Shown: piece by piece, positions 1-8,842 of the stretch
Numbering within the stretch: position 1 is the stretch's first letter
How the letters are laid out: each line of letters opens with the position of its first letter
Assembly: GCF_004006175.1 (NCBI RefSeq)
Contig: NZ_CP033219.1
Coordinates: forward strand, 1,426,001 to 1,490,000
Origin: Parasedimentitalea marina
GTDB taxonomy: Bacteria; Pseudomonadota; Alphaproteobacteria; Rhodobacterales; Rhodobacteraceae
Direction of reading: 5' to 3'
Length of the DNA: 64,000 nt
Notes under the pieces: generated by a model
The model's input: the letters and a program-made list of their open reading frames with translations, nothing else
Database searches by the model: none
What the model was told of the DNA's origin: nothing
Position numbers and translations under genes: made by a program

Positions 1-459
1 GTAATCGCCAACGCCCTGATCCTAAAGCATGTGCTGACGGACGAGCAGATTCCGCAGAGTATTGCCAACGCAATGTTGTCAGCGGGTTTTGGACCGGTGG
101 TTTTCTTGATCGTGGTCAATGTGATTCTGCTAATCGGTGGCCAGTTCATGGAGCCGTCGGGCTTGCTTGTCATCGTGGCACCGCTGGTGTTCCCGATTGC
201 GATTGAGCTGGGCATTGACCCGATCCATCTGGGCATCATCATGGTGGTGAACATGGAGATTGGCATGATCACGCCACCTGTCGGTCTGAACTTGTTTGTA
301 ACCTCGGGCGTGGCGGGAATGCCAATGATGGCGGTGGTGCGAGCGGCTTTACCGTTCTTGGCGGTGCTTTTCGTCTTCCTGATTATGGTGACTTACATAC
401 CCTGGCTCAGCACAATGATCCCAAATGCGTTGATGGGACCAGAAGTCATCATCAAATAG
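1..459 (+). CDS. TRAP transporter large permease (DctM family), C-terminal part
   Basis: The reading frame is open from the first base, so the gene starts upstream of the window; about 152 C-terminal residues are seen. The segment is almost entirely hydrophobic, with several membrane helices separated by the glycine/proline-rich GMITPPVGLN loop and by GGQFMEPSG upstream. These are typical of the last helices of the 12-helix large subunit of tripartite ATP-independent periplasmic transporters, which import organic acids using a sodium gradient and a periplasmic binding protein. The binding protein and small permease would lie upstream. The substrate cannot be told from this part. Followed by a good terminator. 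Confidence 0.9.
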   Translation, partial: VIANALILKHVLTDEQIPQSIANAMLSAGFGPVVFLIVVNVILLIGGQFMEPSGLLVIVAPLVFPIAIELGIDPIHLGIIMVVNMEIGMITPPVGLNLFVTSGVAGMPMMAVVRAALPFLAVLFVFLIMVTYIPWLSTMIPNALMGPEVIIK

Positions 460-480
460 GGGGATGACTGTAAATTTCAC

Positions 481-513
481 AAGGGCGTCCGGTTTATGGG
501 CGCCCTTTTGTAT
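481..513 (+). terminator. Rho-independent terminator of the TRAP operon
   Basis: AAGGGCG and CGCCCTT form a 7-bp stem closed by a loop of about 13 bases and followed by TTTTG. It lies 22 bases after the permease stop codon and points along the plus strand. Confidence 0.75.
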
Positions 514-535
514 ATCCACAAAGCTGTACACTGGG

Positions 536-1315
536 TTAGAACCTAAACCCAACACCGGCCAGTAGACCTTGAGTTACTGTGTCGTATTCAAAGAAGGACG
601 GAGTGCCCCGGATGCCGTCTTCGTAGTCGACCCCCAGCGCGCGATACATCATGAACACCGACGTGTTTTCCCAGCGGTCATAGGCAAGCCCGCCCATTGC
701 GTTCCAGGTGAAATCAGATCCAACGCCGAACCCGCCAACATCGCCTTGCATCATTAGCCGCCACTGAGGGGCGATTCGACGTTGCCACCGCAATCCGGCG
801 ATTGGGTCAATCCAGGATGCTCCGTTATTGACTTGGCCGGTTGCAGGGCCAGTCTGAATGGTCACTTGTGCGTCAATGTCCCAATGACGCAGGCCGGCGT
901 AGATGCTGACTTGATCGCCATTCCCGTCAAGTTGATATGTTGCAACGGCCTCAAGTACGGATTGATCGTAATTGGCCTGGATTTGCCCAACTGGACTGGA
1001 GGCGCCATTGCCCAGGTTCATAACCGAATAATCTATTGAAAATCCATAACCCGAGCCGTGCTGGCCCTCAAAACGCAGCATCCCACCGGATTCAAAATTC
1101 TCCAGAATATCCCCGGGATCAACGGAAATGTCACCGCCAACTCTGCCTAGGGTGGTAGTTCCGGAAATAGATGGGGCCAGAAGGTAGGGCGCAAAAATAA
1201 AGTCCCAGTCATCCTGTGCGGCCGACGGTTGGGCAAATAGGCAAACACAGGTCACCAAGGTCAAAACGGTGCGGGTTAGTTTTTTCTCATGTGTCTGAAT
1301 GATCTTAGCCTCCAC
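536..1315 (-). CDS. Predicted outer-membrane beta-barrel protein
   Basis: The 259-residue product has a basic N-terminus, a hydrophobic stretch and a signal-peptidase-type site near residues 31-35 (PSAAQ-DD). The mature part is rich in alternating polar/hydrophobic strands with Trp, Tyr and Gly, and ends in Phe (GVGFRF), the usual terminal signature of outer-membrane barrels. I do not recognise a named family or a function. The start is uncertain: the frame opens at a GTG (1315) with no clear ribosome site, while GGAGG lies 8 bases before an in-frame ATT codon (residue 6), so an unusual ATT start is possible. Convergent with the TRAP operon. Confidence 0.7.
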   Translation of the reverse strand: MEAKIIQTHEKKLTRTVLTLVTCVCLFAQPSAAQDDWDFIFAPYLLAPSISGTTTLGRVGGDISVDPGDILENFESGGMLRFEGQHGSGYGFSIDYSVMNLGNGASSPVGQIQANYDQSVLEAVATYQLDGNGDQVSIYAGLRHWDIDAQVTIQTGPATGQVNNGASWIDPIAGLRWQRRIAPQWRLMMQGDVGGFGVGSDFTWNAMGGLAYDRWENTSVFMMYRALGVDYEDGIRGTPSFFEYDTVTQGLLAGVGFRF

Positions 1316-1694
1316 ATTGGAACGACGAACATCGTGATTTTGATTGCGACACTTTACGACTTCAGCTGACCCCAGATTACGGCGGTAAGATTAAAACTTT
1401 CGCAACTAAGGCGAATGCGTCTCTCTGGTATATATATAGGTCATTCGGCTGCTTCGGGCGAGAAAACTGAAAATTATTTTAAGCAAGAGCGGCGATAGAG
1501 ATCGTTTCGGCAGACTAAAAGCTGTCTCTCGAAGGGTTTATTCGCCGCAACAGAACCAGTTGCTGGGCCACCAGAAAACTGCGGCGCTTTACATTATCGG
1601 CAGGCAAAACGGATCTTTGCCGTCGCGACCTCTGGACGCCCCATTTTAATATCCCTATATAATCAGTCAAGTTAACACTCGAGGCCCTGTCCTG
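1316..1694. other. Intergenic region between divergent genes
   Basis: Holds the divergent promoters of the barrel gene and sufT. The AT-rich runs around 1430-1440 and 1650-1665 could be promoter elements, but I cannot assign them with confidence. No convincing gene is seen. Confidence 0.4.
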
Positions 1695-2057
1695 ATGACC
1701 AATGCGTCCCAACCCCTTGAAGGTGCTCCATTGATTGCGCCGTCCACTGTCAGCCATCCCTTGTACGAGTCGGTGGTCGAAGCGTGCCGTTCGGTGTATG
1801 ACCCGGAAATTCCGGTCAATATTTACGAATTGGGTTTGATTTACACAATCGACATCAGTGATGAGAGCGACATTAAGGTTATCATGACGCTGACCGCTCC
1901 GGGCTGTCCTGTTGCGGGCGAAATGCCCGGCTGGATTGTAGATGCAATCGAGCCAATCGGCGGCGTAAAATCTGTGGATGTCGAGCTGACATTTGAACCA
2001 CCCTGGGGTATGGAAATGATGTCAGATGAGGCCCGGCTTGAACTGGGCTTTATGTAA
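1695..2057 (+). CDS. sufT: SufT / MIP18-family Fe-S cluster assembly factor
   Basis: A 120-residue DUF59/MIP18 domain protein. The family hallmark DPEIP is at residues 36-40 and the conserved cysteine sits in TAPGCPVAG at residue 71. Members help maturation or carriage of iron-sulfur clusters in the cytosol, often as the last gene of suf operons. Here it is followed 177 bases later by an A-type carrier on the same strand, which supports the Fe-S role; the rest of the suf operon (sufBCDS) is not in this window. The ATG at 1695 has a modest GAGG 11 bases upstream. Confidence 0.88.
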   Translation: MTNASQPLEGAPLIAPSTVSHPLYESVVEACRSVYDPEIPVNIYELGLIYTIDISDESDIKVIMTLTAPGCPVAGEMPGWIVDAIEPIGGVKSVDVELTFEPPWGMEMMSDEARLELGFM

Positions 2058-2234
2058 TTATCTGATCCTCCTGGTCTTTCAGCGGTGTACGGCATTGCCA
2101 GTTTCACAGGCTAAGATTACCCAGCAGCAGTCACATAAAAGTGCACCTTGGATAAATGTTTTATCTGCATAATCTTGAACCGGGGTTGAGCCACCCCGGC
2201 TGCGACCCTAGATTGGCGGTAGAAGGAGACATCG

Positions 2235-2594
2235 ATGTTTGGCATTCCCGGTAAGCAAGCAGTCACAATTACACCGAAGGCGGCAACTCAGATTTCCAAG
2301 CTGATGCTTTCGGCAGGGCATGCTGGTTTGCGGATCGGTGTCAAAAAGGGCGGTTGTGCGGGCATGGAATACACCATGGAATACGTTCAACAACCTGATC
2401 CCAACGACGAAGTGGTGACACAGGATGGTGCCAAAGTGATGATCGCGCCGATGGCGCAGATGTTTCTGTTCGGCACTGAAATCGATTATGAAGTTTCGCT
2501 GCTGGAAGCGGGATTCAAATTTAACAATCCTAATGTCTCGGATGCCTGCGGCTGTGGGGAATCGATCAGTTTCAAAGATATGGCAAGCGAGTAA
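2235..2594 (+). CDS. sufA: A-type Fe-S carrier, SufA/IscA/HesB family
   Basis: A 119-residue protein with the three conserved cysteines of A-type carriers: Cys41 in KKGGCAGMEY and Cys105/Cys107 in the C-terminal CGCGES motif. The family accepts Fe-S clusters from the scaffold and hands them to apoproteins. A strong AGAAGGAGA ribosome site precedes ATG 2235. It follows sufT and ends in a strong terminator, so the two may be one transcript or two small units; SufA and IscA types cannot be separated by sequence alone, but the sufT neighbour favours SufA. Confidence 0.9.
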   Translation: MFGIPGKQAVTITPKAATQISKLMLSAGHAGLRIGVKKGGCAGMEYTMEYVQQPDPNDEVVTQDGAKVMIAPMAQMFLFGTEIDYEVSLLEAGFKFNNPNVSDACGCGESISFKDMASE

Positions 2595-2619
2595 CTACGC
2601 TGACCTCGAGGTAAGAGAT

Positions 2620-2643
2620 AAGGCGGGGGTCTCCCGCCTTTTT
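2620..2643 (+). terminator. Rho-independent terminator after sufA
   Basis: AAGGCGGG and CCCGCCTT form an 8-bp stem with a small loop, ending in TTT. It lies 25 bases after the sufA stop. Confidence 0.85.
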
Positions 2644-2742
2644 GGTGTTCAGCAACAAGCTATAGGCCAAAAGTATTAGCGGTAATTGTCTCGCCGCGCT
2701 GGCAATGCTACCAAACTGCAAAACTATAGCAGGAGACGGCAG

Positions 2743-3492
2743 ATGCGGCAGAAATTGGCGGCAGGAAACTGGAAAATGAACGGCACCTCTGCGACGTTGC
2801 CGGAACTAAAAGCCCTGGCTGATACCTATGGCACTGCGGGTGTTGATGTGTTGATCTGCCCGCCTGCTGCTTTGCTGCACCGTGCAGCTGAAGTTATCGA
2901 TGGCAGTGCGGTCGCCGTTGGTGGTCAGGACTGTCATGCTGATGGGGCAGGCGCCCACACCGGTGACACCAGCGCTGAGATGTTGAAGGATGCGGGCGCA
3001 AGTTCAGTCATTGTGGGCCACTCCGAACGCCGCACGGACCACAACGAAAGTGATGCGGCGGTCTGTGCCAAGGCTGAAACGGCGATGGCAACTGGCCTAA
3101 CTGCGATTGTCTGTCTTGGGGAAAGTCTGCAGCAACGGGATGCAGGTGAGACATTGGAAGTGATTGGCTCTCAGCTTGCAGGTTCGGTTCCGGAGCAGTC
3201 GACCGGCGATAGCCTGGTGATTGCGTATGAGCCGATCTGGGCCATCGGCACAGGTAAGGTGCCAACACTTGAGCAGATTGGCGAGGTGCATGGTTTTTTG
3301 CGGGCGCAACTGGTTGCCCGGTTTGGGAATGAGGTCGGCGCAGCAGTTCGATTGTTATATGGTGGATCGGTAAAGCCTAGCAATGCCACTGAGATTTTTG
3401 CGGTGGAGGACGTGGACGGTGCGCTGGTTGGTGGTGCCAGTCTGAAGGCAACGGATTTTGCGCCAATTATTGCCGCGCTTGAAAATAGCTGA
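2743..3492 (+). CDS. tpiA: Triosephosphate isomerase
   Basis: A 249-residue TIM barrel interconverting glyceraldehyde-3-phosphate and dihydroxyacetone phosphate in glycolysis and gluconeogenesis. The catalytic residues are visible: Lys11 in AAGNWKMNG, His93 in IVGHSERR and Glu163 in [11 protein letters not shown]; the phosphate-binding [10 protein letters not shown] loop is near the C-terminus. The frame is open further upstream, but ATG 2743 has AGGAGA at proper distance and starts exactly at the conserved N-terminus. Monocistronic by appearance. Confidence 0.97.
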   Translation: MRQKLAAGNWKMNGTSATLPELKALADTYGTAGVDVLICPPAALLHRAAEVIDGSAVAVGGQDCHADGAGAHTGDTSAEMLKDAGASSVIVGHSERRTDHNESDAAVCAKAETAMATGLTAIVCLGESLQQRDAGETLEVIGSQLAGSVPEQSTGDSLVIAYEPIWAIGTGKVPTLEQIGEVHGFLRAQLVARFGNEVGAAVRLLYGGSVKPSNATEIFAVEDVDGALVGGASLKATDFAPIIAALENS

Positions 3493-3520
3493 GCGGCGAT
3501 TCATCCGGGATATGAAGATT

Positions 3521-3569
3521 GCGCCTAATGGCGCAGGCCTCCGGCGGGAGTATTTGGAAAAAGATGAAG
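3521..3569. repeat. Rhodobacterales-type intergenic repeat, copy 1
   Basis: A small hairpin (GCGCC-TAAT-GGCGC, 3521-3534) is followed by GGCGGGAGTATTTGG and AGATGAAG. The second half matches a segment at 35208-35246 on the other strand (GGGATATTTCC ... AGATGAAG). I recall this as a common dispersed motif near gene ends in Rhodobacterales; that is memory, not a search. It sits between the convergent tpiA and nfeD-like genes. Confidence 0.5.
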
Positions 3570-3599
3570 CCGGAAGCCTGCGTGCTGACAGTGGGGCTG

Positions 3600-3878
3600 T
3601 CAGTCGTTGATATCGTGGTCAAAGGTTTTCACCTGACCCTGCGGACGGGCAAAGACGCGCCGCATGATGAGCCAGGCAACCAGTGACAAGGCAGCGAAGA
3701 TCAGCATTAACATCGGAAAGCTAAGCGACAAACCAGTGTTGAGCAGGATCAGTGACACTGCCGCAGCGCCGATTGCAAAGCCTAGAAAAACAAAGCCGGG
3801 GGCGAGCACTTCGACAATGGCCAGCAGCAATGCTGCTGCTGCCCAGAGCCACCAAATTGACCAAATTGGGTCGGTCAT
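3600..3878 (-). CDS. Short NfeD-like membrane protein
   Basis: A 92-residue protein made of closely spaced membrane helices (residues about 7-58) and a short charged tail. It resembles the membrane part of NfeD proteins, which pair with SPFH/stomatin proteins. The usual cytoplasmic OB-fold domain of NfeD (about 60 residues) is absent, so this is a minimal form. It overlaps the stop of the upstream SPFH gene by one base (TAATG), showing translational coupling, and most likely works with it in membrane microdomain organisation. Confidence 0.8.
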   Translation of the reverse strand: MTDPIWSIWWLWAAAALLLAIVEVLAPGFVFLGFAIGAAAVSLILLNTGLSLSFPMLMLIFAALSLVAWLIMRRVFARPQGQVKTFDHDIND

Positions 3879-4768
3879 TATTTCCCTCCAGACAGCATTT
3901 TGAAGGCATTGCCAAAGGCCTGAACCGCATCAGCCGGCAGGATGATGGTCTGCTTGCCGGCGCCGTTGCCAAGATCTGACAGGGCTTCGACCTGTTTCAG
4001 CGCCACTTGGTATTGAGCAGCCTCGATGCCGTTTTCCTTGATGGCCTTGGCTACCACTTCAGTCGCGTAGGCCTCGGCGTCGGCCTGGATGCGGCGGGCC
4101 TTGGCGGTTTGCTCGGCGGCGTAGAGTTCGGCGTCGGCGGCCAGTTCGACTGCACGGCGGGTGCCCTCGGCCTCGGTCACCTGGGCGCGACGGGCGCGTT
4201 CGGCGTTTAACTGTTGCATCATGGCGTCGCGGGTGGCCTGATCTAGGTTCACATCCAGAATCTCGGTGCGGGTCACTTCGATGCCCCAGTCATCCACTGA
4301 ATCCTCAACGGCCACTTTGATCGTTTTGATCAGTTGATCTCGGTTAGATTGCACCTCGTCCAAGTCCATTTTGCCGATCTCGGCGCGCACGATGCCAGCG
4401 ACGGTTGTGGCAATGGCAGCGTCAACGTCCCGGATGCGGTAGACGGTTTTTTCTGGTTCGATAATGCGGTAAAATACCGAGGTTTCGACCTGCACCAAGA
4501 CGTTGTCCTTGGTGATCGCATCTTGGCTGGCAGAGGGCAACTGCCGCTCCAAAATCGAAATCTTGTGCGCAACGGCATCAAGAAAGGGAATGACAAAATT
4601 GATGCCAGGTCCCAGCACCACGTGCAGGCGACCAAAGCGTTCGACGACGAATTTTTCCGATTGCGGTACAATGCGGACGCCTTTCAAGATCACCACGATC
4701 AGGAAAATTGCACCTAGCAGGTAAGTGACGTTCTGGGTTATTAGTCCTATAATCTCTTGTTCACTCAT
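3878..4768 (-). CDS. SPFH/band 7 (stomatin-like, QmcA type) membrane protein
   Basis: A 296-residue protein with one N-terminal membrane helix (about residues 10-30) followed by the SPFH domain (VPQSEKFVVERFGR...GPGINFVIPFLD) and an alanine/glutamate-rich coiled coil ending in a region with PADAVQAFGNAF. Members form large oligomers at the inner membrane and affect protease access and lipid domains. ATG 4768 is preferred over an in-frame TTG at 4780 because GAGG lies just before it. Cotranscribed with the NfeD-like gene; function beyond the family level is not known. Confidence 0.88.
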   Translation of the reverse strand: MSEQEIIGLITQNVTYLLGAIFLIVVILKGVRIVPQSEKFVVERFGRLHVVLGPGINFVIPFLDAVAHKISILERQLPSASQDAITKDNVLVQVETSVFYRIIEPEKTVYRIRDVDAAIATTVAGIVRAEIGKMDLDEVQSNRDQLIKTIKVAVEDSVDDWGIEVTRTEILDVNLDQATRDAMMQQLNAERARRAQVTEAEGTRRAVELAADAELYAAEQTAKARRIQADAEAYATEVVAKAIKENGIEAAQYQVALKQVEALSDLGNGAGKQTIILPADAVQAFGNAFKMLSGGK

Positions 4769-4946
4769 TTTTTGCCTCAATGTTTGTGTACTATGGTATA
4801 CATGTTGGGGGCAATCCCCGTGATTTCAACCTTTGTATGGGCCCTGAAGGGAGCTGTGACAAGCGGGCACAAGACTTGTCAATTCCATCAGGATAGGGCA
4901 AACGCGCCGGGTTGCGCCGCTCCGAGATAGAGATGAGGATATACCA

Positions 4947-6077
4947 ATGCCGTCAAAAGTCACATTTGATCTACAGGCCACTGATGGCAAAGCCCGAACC
5001 GGGGTGATTTCGACGCCGCGCGGTGAGATCCGCACGCCCGCGTTTATGCCAGTGGGGACCGCCGCAACGGTTAAGGCGATGATGCCGGAAAGTGTGCGAT
5101 CTACTGGAGCAGATATCCTGCTTGGCAATACCTATCATCTGATGCTGCGTCCAACGGCAGAGCGGATTGATCGTCTTGGGGGCCTACACAAGTTCATGAA
5201 CTGGGAGCGCCCCATCCTGACCGACTCGGGTGGATTTCAGGTGATGTCGCTGGCCGGTTTGCGCAAGATGACTGAGCATGGAGTGACCTTTAAAAGTCAT
5301 GTGGATGGGTCCAAGCATGAGTTGACACCGGAACGGTCGATGGAGATCCAGAAACTGTTGGGCAGTGATATCGTCATGTGTTTTGACGAATGTCCGGCCT
5401 TACCTGCAAGTGATGCCGAAGTGGCCGAGAGCATGCGGATGTCAATGCGATGGGCTGCGCGATCGCGTGATGCCTTTGGCGATCGGCCCGGCCATGCACT
5501 GTTTGGCATTCAGCAAGGTGGTGTGACGCATGATTTGCGCGCTGAAAGTGCTGAGAAGCTGCGTGAGATTGAGTTTGACGGCTATGCCGTCGGCGGCCTG
5601 GCTGTTGGTGAAGGGCAAGAGGCAATGTTCAACGTGCTGGACTATGCCCCGGACATGCTGCCGACAGATAAGCCGCGATATCTGATGGGGGTCGGCAAGC
5701 CCGACGACATCGTTGGGGCAGTGGCGCGCGGCATTGATATGATGGATTGTGTACTGCCGTCCCGCTCGGGTCGTACAGGACAGGTTTACACCCGTCAGGG
5801 TGTGGTCAACATCAAAAATGCCCGCCACATTGATGACCCGCGTCCGCTGGATGAAAACTGTGCTTGTCCGGCTTGCCGCAACTATTCGCGGGCCTATCTA
5901 AGCCATGTGTTCCGCAGCAATGAAATGATCAGTGGGATGTTGTTGACCTGGCACAACCTTCAGTATTTCCAGGACATTATGGCCGGAATGCGTGAAGCGA
6001 TAGCCGCTGGAACTTTTGCCGCTTGGCAAAGTGATTTCCATTCAGGTCGTGCGCAGGGGGATATCGATCCTCTTTAA
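4947..6077 (+). CDS. tgt: tRNA-guanine transglycosylase (queuosine biosynthesis)
   Basis: A 376-residue enzyme that exchanges guanine 34 for the queuosine precursor preQ1 in tRNAs with GUN anticodons. The substrate-binding [11 protein letters not shown] (residues 92-102), the QQGG loop near 189-192, the [15 protein letters not shown] stretch around residues 262-276 holding the nucleophilic aspartate, and the zinc ligands Cys305, Cys307, Cys310 and a downstream His in LTWHN are all present. Full length for the family. Divergent from the SPFH operon with a 178-base gap; no other queuosine gene is next to it. Confidence 0.97.
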   Translation: MPSKVTFDLQATDGKARTGVISTPRGEIRTPAFMPVGTAATVKAMMPESVRSTGADILLGNTYHLMLRPTAERIDRLGGLHKFMNWERPILTDSGGFQVMSLAGLRKMTEHGVTFKSHVDGSKHELTPERSMEIQKLLGSDIVMCFDECPALPASDAEVAESMRMSMRWAARSRDAFGDRPGHALFGIQQGGVTHDLRAESAEKLREIEFDGYAVGGLAVGEGQEAMFNVLDYAPDMLPTDKPRYLMGVGKPDDIVGAVARGIDMMDCVLPSRSGRTGQVYTRQGVVNIKNARHIDDPRPLDENCACPACRNYSRAYLSHVFRSNEMISGMLLTWHNLQYFQDIMAGMREAIAAGTFAAWQSDFHSGRAQGDIDPL

Positions 6078-6362
6078 TCCGTAAGGCGCAGAAGAATTGA
6101 GCGAATATGGGCGCCTGTGGCAGGGTATTCTGGCAAAAAGAAACCCAGCGTTAGGCCTGTTGCAATATTAGGAAATTGGTCACCCTGACCGCAATTGGAG
6201 ACTTGTGGTCGGACGTCACTACAGGCAAAGTGACCGCCAACTTGATGGCCAGCCGGTTGTAATCGAATGACCGCAGTACCAGATTAACAGATCCAACGAG
6301 GAGACGAACCAAGGTTGCCGAATTTCGGGACCGGATCGTCTTGCCAAAAGTAAGGACCGAGT

Positions 6363-8777
6363 ATGCAAGAGCCTCTTAATTCTTCCTATCCTGTATTGCC
6401 ATTGCGCGACATTGTGGTCTTTCCCCACATGATTGTACCGCTGTTCGTGGGTCGGGAAAAATCGGTGCGTGCCTTGGAAGAGGTTATGGCCGATGACAAG
6501 CAAATTTTGCTGAGCAGTCAGATAGACCCGGCCGATGATGACCCCGAGACGGATGGTATTTATTCCGTTGGCGTTTTGGCCAATGTGTTGCAATTGCTGA
6601 AACTGCCAGATGGAACGGTCAAAGTGCTGGTCGAAGGCCATGCCCGTGTCAGCATCACCGAATATCTGGAAAATGATAATTTCTTTGAAGCTCGCGCTGA
6701 ATATCTGACTGAAATTCCGGGCGATGTGACCACCACAGAAGCGCTGTTGCGCACTGTCGGCGATGAATTTGAACGCTATGCGAAAGTGCGCAAAAACATT
6801 CCCGAGGAAGCGTTGTCGGCGGTGGGCGAATCTGCTGAACCAGCCAAACTGGGTGATCTGGTCGCCGGGCATCTGGGAATTGAGGTCGAGCAAAAGCAGG
6901 ATCTGCTGGAAACTCTGTCGGTGTCAGAGCGTCTGGAGAAGGTCTATGGCCTGATGCAGGGCGAAATGTCTGTGCTGCAGGTCGAGAAAAAAATCAAGAC
7001 GCGGGTCAAAACTCAGATGGAGAAGACCCAGCGCGAATACTACCTGAATGAGCAAATGAAGGCCATTCAGAAGGAACTGGGTGACGGCGAAGAAGGCGAA
7101 GGCGAAATGGCCGAGCTGGAGGCCAAGATCGCCGAAACCAAGCTGAGCAAGGAAGCTCGTGAAAAGGTCGAAGGCGAGCTGAAGAAGCTGAAGAACATGT
7201 CACCAATGTCCGCCGAGGCGACCGTTGTGCGCAACTATCTTGACTGGATGCTGTCCATTCCGTGGGGCGTCAAGTCGCGTGTGAAAAAGGACCTGGCCAA
7301 AGCGCAAGAGATCCTGGATGACGATCACTATGGACTGGTGAAGGTCAAGGAACGCATTGTTGAATATCTTGCGGTGCAACAGCGCTCGACCAAGCTAAAG
7401 GGGCCGATCCTGTGTCTCGTTGGACCTCCGGGTGTGGGTAAAACCAGCCTGGGTAAATCGGTTGCCCGTGCAACTGGGCGGGAATTCATTCGTATTTCGC
7501 TTGGTGGAGTGCGCGACGAAAGCGAAATCCGCGGCCACCGTCGGACCTATATCGGGTCGATGCCGGGTAAGATCATTCAGGCGTTGAAAAAGGCCAAAAC
7601 TACCAATCCACTGATCTTGCTGGATGAAATCGACAAGATGGGTCAGGATTTCCGGGGTGACCCGGCAAGCGCGATGCTGGAAGTGTTGGATCCTGAACAG
7701 AACTCGACCTTTGTCGATCACTATATGGAGGTCGAGTATGACCTCTCGAACGTGATGTTCCTGACCACATCGAACAGCTATAACATGCCCGGTCCGCTGT
7801 TGGACCGGATGGAGATCATTCCGCTGTCCGGCTACACCGAGGACGAAAAACGCGAGATCGCTAAACAGCACCTGGTCTCCAAGCAGATCAAGAACCACGG
7901 CTTGAAAGCCAAGGAATTTGAACTGAAAGAAAGCGCTCTGACCGAAATTATCCGCACATACACCCGCGAAGCCGGGGTGCGGAATCTGGAACGTGAGATC
8001 GCGAAGGTGGCGCGGAAGTCGCTGACCAAGATCATTAAGAAAGAGACCGAAAGCGTTACGGTGTCGGCGGACAATCTGAGCGACTTCCTTGGGGTTGAGA
8101 AATTCCGCTATGGTCTGGCCGAGAAGGAAGACCAGGTCGGTGTAGTGACAGGGTTGGCCTATACATCGGTTGGCGGTGAGCTGTTGTCTATCGAGGCGCT
8201 GCGTTTGCCGGGCCGGGGGCGTATGAAAACCACCGGTAAGCTGGGCGATGTGATGAAAGAGTCGATTGAGGCGGCCTCGTCTTATGTACGTTCGATTTCA
8301 CCGCAGCTTGGCGTCAAGCCACCTCGTTTTGACCGCTGGGACATCCACGTACACGTGCCTGAGGCGGCAACGCCAAAAGATGGCCCTAGTGCCGGTCTGG
8401 CCATGGTGACCTCTATCGTGTCGGTGCTGACACAGATCCCGGTTCGCAAGGATATTGCGATGACGGGTGAGGTGACGCTGCGCGGCAATGCGCTGGCGAT
8501 TGGTGGTCTGAAAGAAAAACTGCTGGCCGCGCTGCGCGGCGGTGTGAAAACAGTGCTGATCCCGCAAGAGAATGAAAAGGATCTGCCGGAAATCCCTGAC
8601 AATGTGAAAGAGGGGCTGGAAATCATCCCGGTTTCACATGTCTCGGAAGTGCTGAAGCATGCACTGGTCAGAGCGCCTGAAGCGATCGAATGGGACGAAG
8701 AAGCAGAAGAAGAAGCGGCAGCGGCCCGGGCCGCGCTGAAACATCCCGAAGGTGGGGCAGGGGCAGTCGCTCACTGA
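6363..8777 (+). CDS. lon: ATP-dependent protease Lon
   Basis: An 804-residue soluble AAA+ protease that degrades misfolded and regulatory proteins. The N-terminal substrate domain starts at YPVLPLRDIVVFP; a charged helical linker follows (residues about 200-290); Walker A GPPGVGKT is near residue 353 and Walker B LILLDEIDKM near 420; the proteolytic domain has the catalytic serine in PKDGPSAG (about residue 676) and lysine in GGLKEKLLAA (about 718). The C-terminal tail is acidic and alanine-rich. AAGGACC precedes ATG 6363. The 285 bases upstream hold its promoter; I cannot pick out a heat-shock site by eye. Confidence 0.98.
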   Translation: MQEPLNSSYPVLPLRDIVVFPHMIVPLFVGREKSVRALEEVMADDKQILLSSQIDPADDDPETDGIYSVGVLANVLQLLKLPDGTVKVLVEGHARVSITEYLENDNFFEARAEYLTEIPGDVTTTEALLRTVGDEFERYAKVRKNIPEEALSAVGESAEPAKLGDLVAGHLGIEVEQKQDLLETLSVSERLEKVYGLMQGEMSVLQVEKKIKTRVKTQMEKTQREYYLNEQMKAIQKELGDGEEGEGEMAELEAKIAETKLSKEAREKVEGELKKLKNMSPMSAEATVVRNYLDWMLSIPWGVKSRVKKDLAKAQEILDDDHYGLVKVKERIVEYLAVQQRSTKLKGPILCLVGPPGVGKTSLGKSVARATGREFIRISLGGVRDESEIRGHRRTYIGSMPGKIIQALKKAKTTNPLILLDEIDKMGQDFRGDPASAMLEVLDPEQNSTFVDHYMEVEYDLSNVMFLTTSNSYNMPGPLLDRMEIIPLSGYTEDEKREIAKQHLVSKQIKNHGLKAKEFELKESALTEIIRTYTREAGVRNLEREIAKVARKSLTKIIKKETESVTVSADNLSDFLGVEKFRYGLAEKEDQVGVVTGLAYTSVGGELLSIEALRLPGRGRMKTTGKLGDVMKESIEAASSYVRSISPQLGVKPPRFDRWDIHVHVPEAATPKDGPSAGLAMVTSIVSVLTQIPVRKDIAMTGEVTLRGNALAIGGLKEKLLAALRGGVKTVLIPQENEKDLPEIPDNVKEGLEIIPVSHVSEVLKHALVRAPEAIEWDEEAEEEAAAARAALKHPEGGAGAVAH

Positions 8778-8800
8778 CCTGGACCTTGCGAAGATAAGAC

Positions 8801-8831
8801 AAATAGGCGGCCCAAACAGGCCGCCTATTTT
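8801..8831. terminator. Bidirectional terminator between lon and the dehydrogenase
   Basis: AAATAGGCGGCC and GGCCGCCTATTT form a perfect 12-bp stem around CAAACA. A-rich and T-rich flanks on the two sides let it serve both the plus-strand lon gene and the minus-strand dehydrogenase, which ends 12 bases further. Confidence 0.92.
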
Positions 8832-8842
8832 GCTTTTGGGGT

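Noticed and set aside
6219..6893. Minus-strand 224-codon frame at the start of lon
   Set aside because: Shadow of the Lon N-terminal domain; no motif and no plausible start signal.
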